From Holophagae bacterium (GTDB taxonomy: Bacteria; Acidobacteriota; Holophagae; Acanthopleuribacterales; Acanthopleuribacteraceae), in the NCBI GenBank assembly GCA_030429565.1, contig JAUIFE010000046.1:1-35727 (forward strand): DNA of 35,727 bases. Direction: 5' to 3'. Every line of letters begins with the position of its first letter. Position 1 is the first letter of the stretch. The notes under the pieces were generated by a model that was not told the DNA's origin, made no database searches, and saw nothing but the letters and a program-made list of their open reading frames with translations. Shown in pieces: positions 31,235 through 35,727 of this stretch. A program made the translations under genes and the position numbers.

Positions 31235-33427
31235 ATGCACCCTTACTTTGCCATGGTTCCCGTGGGCATGGAAGATTGGCTGGCTGAAGAACTGCGCAGC
31301 TTGGGGGTTGAACAACCCAAGCCCACCAAAGCCGGTGTTGCTTTTCACGCGAGCCCGCGCCAAGCGGCGCGAATTTTAATGGAATCAAGGCTTTGCGGCC
31401 GTTTGTTGTTTCCGTTGGCCGAGTTTGAGGCGCGCGATCCCAACTTGTTGTACGAAGGCGTGTTGACGATTCCCTGGCCCGACCACATGTTGCTGGAGCA
31501 CGCCTTTGTGGTCGACGTCAGTCTCGGCCGCTCGCGCATTACCCACGCGCAATTTGCCGCGCAACGGATTAAAGACGCCGTGTGCGATTGTTTTCGCCAC
31601 AAAACCGGCAAACGCCCCAATGTTGATCGCGACTTTCCCGACATTCGCATTCACTGTGCTTTGAAAAACGACCGCGCGATTGTTTCGATTGATTTAGGCG
31701 GCAGCTTGCATCGCCGCGGTTACCGCGTCGACGGTGGGGCCGCCCCGCTCAAGGAACATTTGGCCGCCGCCATGCTGATGCGTGCCGGGTGGGCCGAGAT
31801 CGCCGCCGCCGGCGGTGCCCTGGTTGATCCGATGTGCGGCTCCGGTACCTTGCTGATTGAGGGGTTGATGATGGCGGGCGATATTGCACCAGGCCTCAGT
31901 CGCTTCCACGAAGCACCGACCTCGTGGCTGGGTTTCTCACGTGGCTTGTGGCAGGAAGTGGTCGAGGAAGCGCAGCAACGCAAAGAGGCGGCTCTCGCCC
32001 GCGGCCTGCCGACCGTGTTGGGTTTTGACCGCTCGGATTCGGCCTTGCGTGCCGCGCAGGCCAACTTACAGCGCGCGGGTCTGGCCGAACATGTCACCCT
32101 CGAACGCCGTGCGCTCGCCGAGTGGCCCGATACGCGTGATGCCGCTTTGAGCAAATTCGATTTTGGTTTGGTGATTTGTAACCCGCCCTATGGCGAACGT
32201 CTCAGCGAACAGCCCGAATTGGTTTTGCTCTATTCCATGCTCGGCCATCAATTGAAATTGCAGTTTCCGGGTTGGCATGCCGGTATTTTGACCGCCGACA
32301 CCGGCTTGGGTAAACAAACCGGTCTGCGCGCCAAACGCGTCAACAAAATGCACAATGGTCCCATTGATTGTGAGTTCTTGTTTTTCGACGCGCTCGGTCA
32401 AGCCGAAGGCGTCACCCGATCGGAACTGTTGACCCTCACCAGCGGGCGTATGTTGCCGATTGCCGATAGTGCCGCCATGTTCCGAAACCGGCTCAAGAAA
32501 AACGTCAAACACCTGCGCAAATGGGCCCGTCGCAGCGGTGCTCCGGGGCGTCCCGTCGCCTGTTACCGCGTGTACGATGCTGATTTACCCGAGTACAACG
32601 CCGCCATCGACGTTTACGGTGAGCACCTGCTTATCCAGGAATACCGTGCGCCCGGCACCGTTTCCAAAGCGAAGGCGCAACGGCGATTGATGGATATGTT
32701 GTTGGTGGCGCCGGAAGTGTTGGGCATCAGCCGCGATAAAGTCGTCCTTAAGGTGCGCGAGCGCCAGCGCGGGAAGAACCAATACGAACGGGTCGACAGC
32801 GCCGGTCGCTTCTTCGAGGTGGCGGAAAGCGACCTCAAATTTTTAGTGAACCTGCACGATTACCTTGATACCGGCTTGTTTCTCGATCACCGCCCGCTGC
32901 GCGACCGCATTCGCAAGTTGGCTGAAGGCAAGCGATTCCTCAATTTGTTTGCCTACACCGGCAGTGCGACCGTGTATGCCGCGGCCGGTGGGGCGACCGC
33001 CTCGCTGACGGTGGATATGTCGCATACCTACTTGGATTGGGCGCGCAAGAATCTTGAGTTAAACCAACTTTGGACGCGGGCTCATCGCTTTGAACAGGCC
33101 GATTGTCTGCAGTGGTTAAAGGGTGACCACGGCCCGTTTGATTTGATCTTTTTGGATCCACCCAGCTTTAGCAACAGTAAACGCATGCAATCGGTGCTCG
33201 ACGTCCAGCGCGATCACCTGTTCTTAATCGAACGTGCGGCGGCGCAACTGGCGCCGGGCGGATTGCTGATCTTCTCGACCAACTTGCGCAATTTCAAAAT
33301 GGATGTCGATCAATTGGCAAGCAAAGGGTTTCGCGTGGAAGAGACCAGCGAGCGCACCATCCCCGAGGATTTCCGGCGCAACCAACGGATCCACCAAACC
33401 TACGAAATCCACCGCGAGCGCCGATAA
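31235..33427 (+). CDS. rlmL: Bifunctional 23S rRNA methyltransferase RlmKL
   Basis: 730 residues from the ATG at 31235, with GGAG 6 bases upstream and only 16 bp after the previous stop; a longer frame starting at 31148 lies inside that gene. The N-terminal half has a THUMP domain and a Rossmann methyltransferase with DPMCGSGTLLIEG and C-NPPYGERL (NPPY at 316-319), as in the m2G2445 enzyme RlmL. The C-terminal half has a second methyltransferase: FLNLFAYTGSATVYAAAGGA and LDPPSFSNSKRM (D641-P-P), as in the m7G2069 enzyme RlmK. In gammaproteobacteria the two are fused in one protein of about 700 residues, the same as here. It acts on 50S precursors in the cytosol. Co-transcription with the binding-protein gene is likely from the spacing. 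Confidence 0.92.
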   Translation: MHPYFAMVPVGMEDWLAEELRSLGVEQPKPTKAGVAFHASPRQAARILMESRLCGRLLFPLAEFEARDPNLLYEGVLTIPWPDHMLLEHAFVVDVSLGRSRITHAQFAAQRIKDAVCDCFRHKTGKRPNVDRDFPDIRIHCALKNDRAIVSIDLGGSLHRRGYRVDGGAAPLKEHLAAAMLMRAGWAEIAAAGGALVDPMCGSGTLLIEGLMMAGDIAPGLSRFHEAPTSWLGFSRGLWQEVVEEAQQRKEAALARGLPTVLGFDRSDSALRAAQANLQRAGLAEHVTLERRALAEWPDTRDAALSKFDFGLVICNPPYGERLSEQPELVLLYSMLGHQLKLQFPGWHAGILTADTGLGKQTGLRAKRVNKMHNGPIDCEFLFFDALGQAEGVTRSELLTLTSGRMLPIADSAAMFRNRLKKNVKHLRKWARRSGAPGRPVACYRVYDADLPEYNAAIDVYGEHLLIQEYRAPGTVSKAKAQRRLMDMLLVAPEVLGISRDKVVLKVRERQRGKNQYERVDSAGRFFEVAESDLKFLVNLHDYLDTGLFLDHRPLRDRIRKLAEGKRFLNLFAYTGSATVYAAAGGATASLTVDMSHTYLDWARKNLELNQLWTRAHRFEQADCLQWLKGDHGPFDLIFLDPPSFSNSKRMQSVLDVQRDHLFLIERAAAQLAPGGLLIFSTNLRNFKMDVDQLASKGFRVEETSERTIPEDFRRNQRIHQTYEIHRERR

Positions 33428-33887
33428 GACCGGGTCATTTACCGAGTGAAAATGGACGTCTATGCGGGCATATCCAGGACTCATGCCGGCTGTTCGGGCG
33501 GCGGTGCCGTCATGGGTAAGTGGCGTCGCGGTGGGATTATCCATGCTTAAACGCCGTGCCGATACCGATGTCGGTTAATTTTCCGTTGGGAAAAGTAGGG
33601 CGGGTGACCGCAAACCGTGGATTTACGCCACATTGGCAGACCCTTGTGAACTCGCGATTTTCATGGCTGTTAGGTGCGGTAACTTTGGTGGGAGTGAATG
33701 TTTTCAGGCTGACTGAGTTGGGTTTGTTTCTTTTTTGTTTCGCCGGCTTTAGGTTCGTGTGGGCTGGTGCCGTTAAGTACTTCAACAAGACAAAACCTTG
33801 GTGACAGTTCTTTTTATAAGCGGTACCATGAACCTTACCACGCAAAATATTGAATCCGAGGGCCTGGATTTAAGGCCTGGGAGACCC
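33428..33887. other. Spacer of 460 bp before the hybrid kinase
   Basis: It becomes AT-richer toward 33800. The in-frame extension of the next gene begins here, with ATG at 33828 and TTG at 33798. No recognisable promoter, terminator or other gene was found; small open frames lack ribosome binding sites. Confidence 0.45.
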
Positions 33888-35396
33888 ATGCTCAGCATCC
33901 TCTTGGTGGATGATGACGAGGACGACTATCGCCTGACGGAGGAGTGTATTTCACTCGCTCTTGAAGGGAAGTACGACTTAGTCTGGTCCAGTTCTTACGA
34001 TGCAGGCATTCAAGCGATAAACCAGAGGCGGTTCGACGTTGTTTTTGTCGATCACTTCCTCAAGGGCCGCTTGGGCCTGGATTTTATTACCGAAGCGTAT
34101 CGTATTTCGGACGATCCGCTGTTTGTGATGCTGACGGGTGCATCGGATAAAGAGTTGGACTTGAAGGCGTTGGCCGCCGGCGCCGGCGATTTCCTCACCA
34201 AGGAAGATCTGTCGCCGACGCTGTTGTCGCGCGTGATTCGATACGGTGTGCATCGCAACAACAAAAATCGCCGTCTGCGTCAGGCGCAGGTTGAAATTGA
34301 TCGTTCTAAAAAAGAAACGCGAAAACTATTGGCCAATATTACGCACGAAGTGCGTTCGCCGCTGATTGGTATCCTCAATTCTGCCAATCACCTCGCGAAC
34401 TTGGTTGAAGGGGACGAGGCCAAATCATTGGCCCAGCAGATCAGTTTGTCTTCCGAGGTGTCACTCGAACTAATCAACGAAATTCTCGAATATACGAAAT
34501 ACGAATCGGGTCGCATCGAGTTAGATTGTCACCCCTTCTGCCTGGCCGAGTTAATTGATCAAGCTACCGCCATTATCAAACCCAATCTTGAAGAGAAAAA
34601 GCTGCTCCTCGAAGTAGATCGTGCGGATTTGGTCGAACGGTACGTCGGTGACGCGTCCAAAATTCGCCAGGTCTTGGTGAACTTGCTCTCGAACGCGGTT
34701 AAGTTCACCGAGTACGGCCTCATCCGGCTGCATGTCGGGCGCGACGAAGAAACCTCGATCACGACCTTTGAAGTGGCCGATCCCGGCATTGGTATGACGG
34801 CGGAACAATGCGCCATGATCTTCGAACCCTTCCGCCAAGCCGACAGCACTATTCACGCGCGTTTCGGCGGCACGGGTTTGGGTTTGGCGATCAGCCAGAA
34901 TCTCGCCAAGGCGATGAAAGGGACAATTGCGGTTGAGAGTAAGCCGGGACAGGGTTCGACCTTCCGATTTAGTCTGCCGTTGTCACCAGACGTCACCACC
35001 GTGACATCCTTGGAGCCGGTTGACTTTAGTAGCAAAACCGCGCTGATTGTCGACGATGACAATGGCAGTCGTTACGTCCTTCACCAGTTTCTCACCCGCA
35101 TGGGTTTTCAGGTTAAGGAAGCGTCCGACGGTCGAATTGCCCTGGAAAAAGCGATGCGGCGCAAATACGACGTCGTTTTTCTCGATTTGAACATGCCGGG
35201 GTTGGACGGCTTTGAAACCGCGCACGCCATGGCGGTTGGTCTGCCCAAGGTCTTCACGCCCGTGATTATTGGTCAAACCGCGCACACCGATCCCGAGATT
35301 CATCGTGAGTGCAAAATGGCCGGAATGATCGAAGTACTGGTGAAGCCACTCAAATACGATTCATTAGAACGGTTACTGCGCGCGTTGTTGCGATAA
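33888..35396 (+). CDS. Cytosolic hybrid kinase REC-HisKA-HATPase-REC
   Basis: 502 residues if it starts at the ATG at 33888, which has GGGAG a few bases upstream and begins the receiver directly (MLSILLVDDDEDDY). An ATG at 33828 would add 20 residues and cannot be excluded. First receiver: DDDEDD acidic patch, D55 in FVDHFL, T/S in MLTGASD, and a K in FLTKED. A short coiled coil leads to HisKA with H153 in NITHEVRSPLIG, then the HATPase (NLLSNAVKF, DPGIGMT, FGGTGLGLAI). Second receiver: D433 in FLDLNMPGLDG, with TA and VKPLK. No membrane or input domain is present, so it is probably switched through its first receiver by another kinase, and passes phosphate on by its second. The nearby propeller kinase could be a partner, but this is a guess. 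Confidence 0.9.
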   Translation: MLSILLVDDDEDDYRLTEECISLALEGKYDLVWSSSYDAGIQAINQRRFDVVFVDHFLKGRLGLDFITEAYRISDDPLFVMLTGASDKELDLKALAAGAGDFLTKEDLSPTLLSRVIRYGVHRNNKNRRLRQAQVEIDRSKKETRKLLANITHEVRSPLIGILNSANHLANLVEGDEAKSLAQQISLSSEVSLELINEILEYTKYESGRIELDCHPFCLAELIDQATAIIKPNLEEKKLLLEVDRADLVERYVGDASKIRQVLVNLLSNAVKFTEYGLIRLHVGRDEETSITTFEVADPGIGMTAEQCAMIFEPFRQADSTIHARFGGTGLGLAISQNLAKAMKGTIAVESKPGQGSTFRFSLPLSPDVTTVTSLEPVDFSSKTALIVDDDNGSRYVLHQFLTRMGFQVKEASDGRIALEKAMRRKYDVVFLDLNMPGLDGFETAHAMAVGLPKVFTPVIIGQTAHTDPEIHRECKMAGMIEVLVKPLKYDSLERLLRALLR

Positions 35397-35727
35397 GACC
35401 GCACGTGAAAAGAAACCGCGGTGCGTTGCCAAGTGCGTGTTTCCTTATTTATGTGAAGATAATATTTAACTTTACTTTTTTTCCTGAGTTGAGCGATTCT
35501 GTTTTTGAACAGTGCAGTCGAGTTGCTGTTTCTCAAAAAAACGACGGTCGACAGAATAAATGTTCAAAGCTGAGTTTTTTATCTTCGCTACAGGAGGCGA
35601 TTTGCCCGTTCACGCAGCGCGTCGCGGTTGATTTTTTGAATTCTCGGCTGATTTAGGTCGCGAATGCGTCATCAAGACGCATTTCTCCTGTCTTTGAAAG
35701 AAAACTCTGGGTGCTTCCCTAAAGAAA
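35397..35727. other. Tail of the window, AT-rich, no gene seen
   Basis: AT-rich tracts (around 35447-35480 and 35535-35550) follow the hybrid kinase. Open frames overlap the kinase gene antisense or lack start signals. No clean terminator hairpin was found. A promoter for a gene beyond the window is possible. Confidence 0.4.

Overview
The window looks like a piece of chromosome from a Gram-negative, environmental Acidobacteriota-type bacterium, possibly near the Holophagae/Acanthopleuribacter group. This rests on a protein of the 'VWFA-related Acidobacterial domain' type, a giant beta-propeller sensor kinase, many secreted multidomain enzymes, medium-high GC and long spacers. The taxonomic call is an inference; no marker gene is present.

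Layout. (1) 1-3682 is an accessory island. It holds the 3' end of an RHS polymorphic toxin, interrupted upstream by an in-frame TAG, with an AT-rich C-terminal module carrying a papain-like Cys/His/Asp signature. A small likely immunity gene follows, then a degenerate primase/Toprim-like gene whose start is covered by an 11-bp inverted repeat, and remnants of an IS66-family element. (2) 3707-13066 encodes mostly exported proteins: a Fes-like alpha/beta-hydrolase, a PA14-PA14-collagen-like-SGNH protein, a VWFA-domain protein and a reprolysin-like metalloprotease with PKD and two PPC domains. (3) 14360-21369 is a signalling block: a 1706-residue hybrid sensor with 14 propeller blades and two kinase cores, a cyclic-nucleotide-binding-domain protein with an altered phosphate-binding cassette, and a solitary RecA-like ATPase. 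(4) 22261-28482 holds housekeeping-like genes: a Na+/Ca2+ exchanger, a TrmH-type 2'-O-methyltransferase, an exported M16 peptidase and an OleD-like SDR. (5) 28655-33427 is a same-strand run: an orphan ParA with an N-terminal possible DNA-binding region, a DUF697-like membrane protein, a periplasmic solute-binding protein and the bifunctional 23S rRNA methyltransferase RlmKL. (6) 33888-35396 is a REC-HisKA-HATPase-REC hybrid kinase, followed by an empty tail.

Functionally, the left part suggests competition (toxin/immunity) in a mobile-element scar, the middle suggests polymer degradation or surface adhesion, and the two hybrid kinases suggest complex environmental sensing. No CRISPR array, rRNA or tRNA gene was seen. 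I found no clear multigene novel system. The best leads are the RHS toxin/immunity module, the catalytically degenerate Toprim protein with its masked ribosome binding site, the dual-kinase sensor, and the orphan ParA/DUF697 pair.
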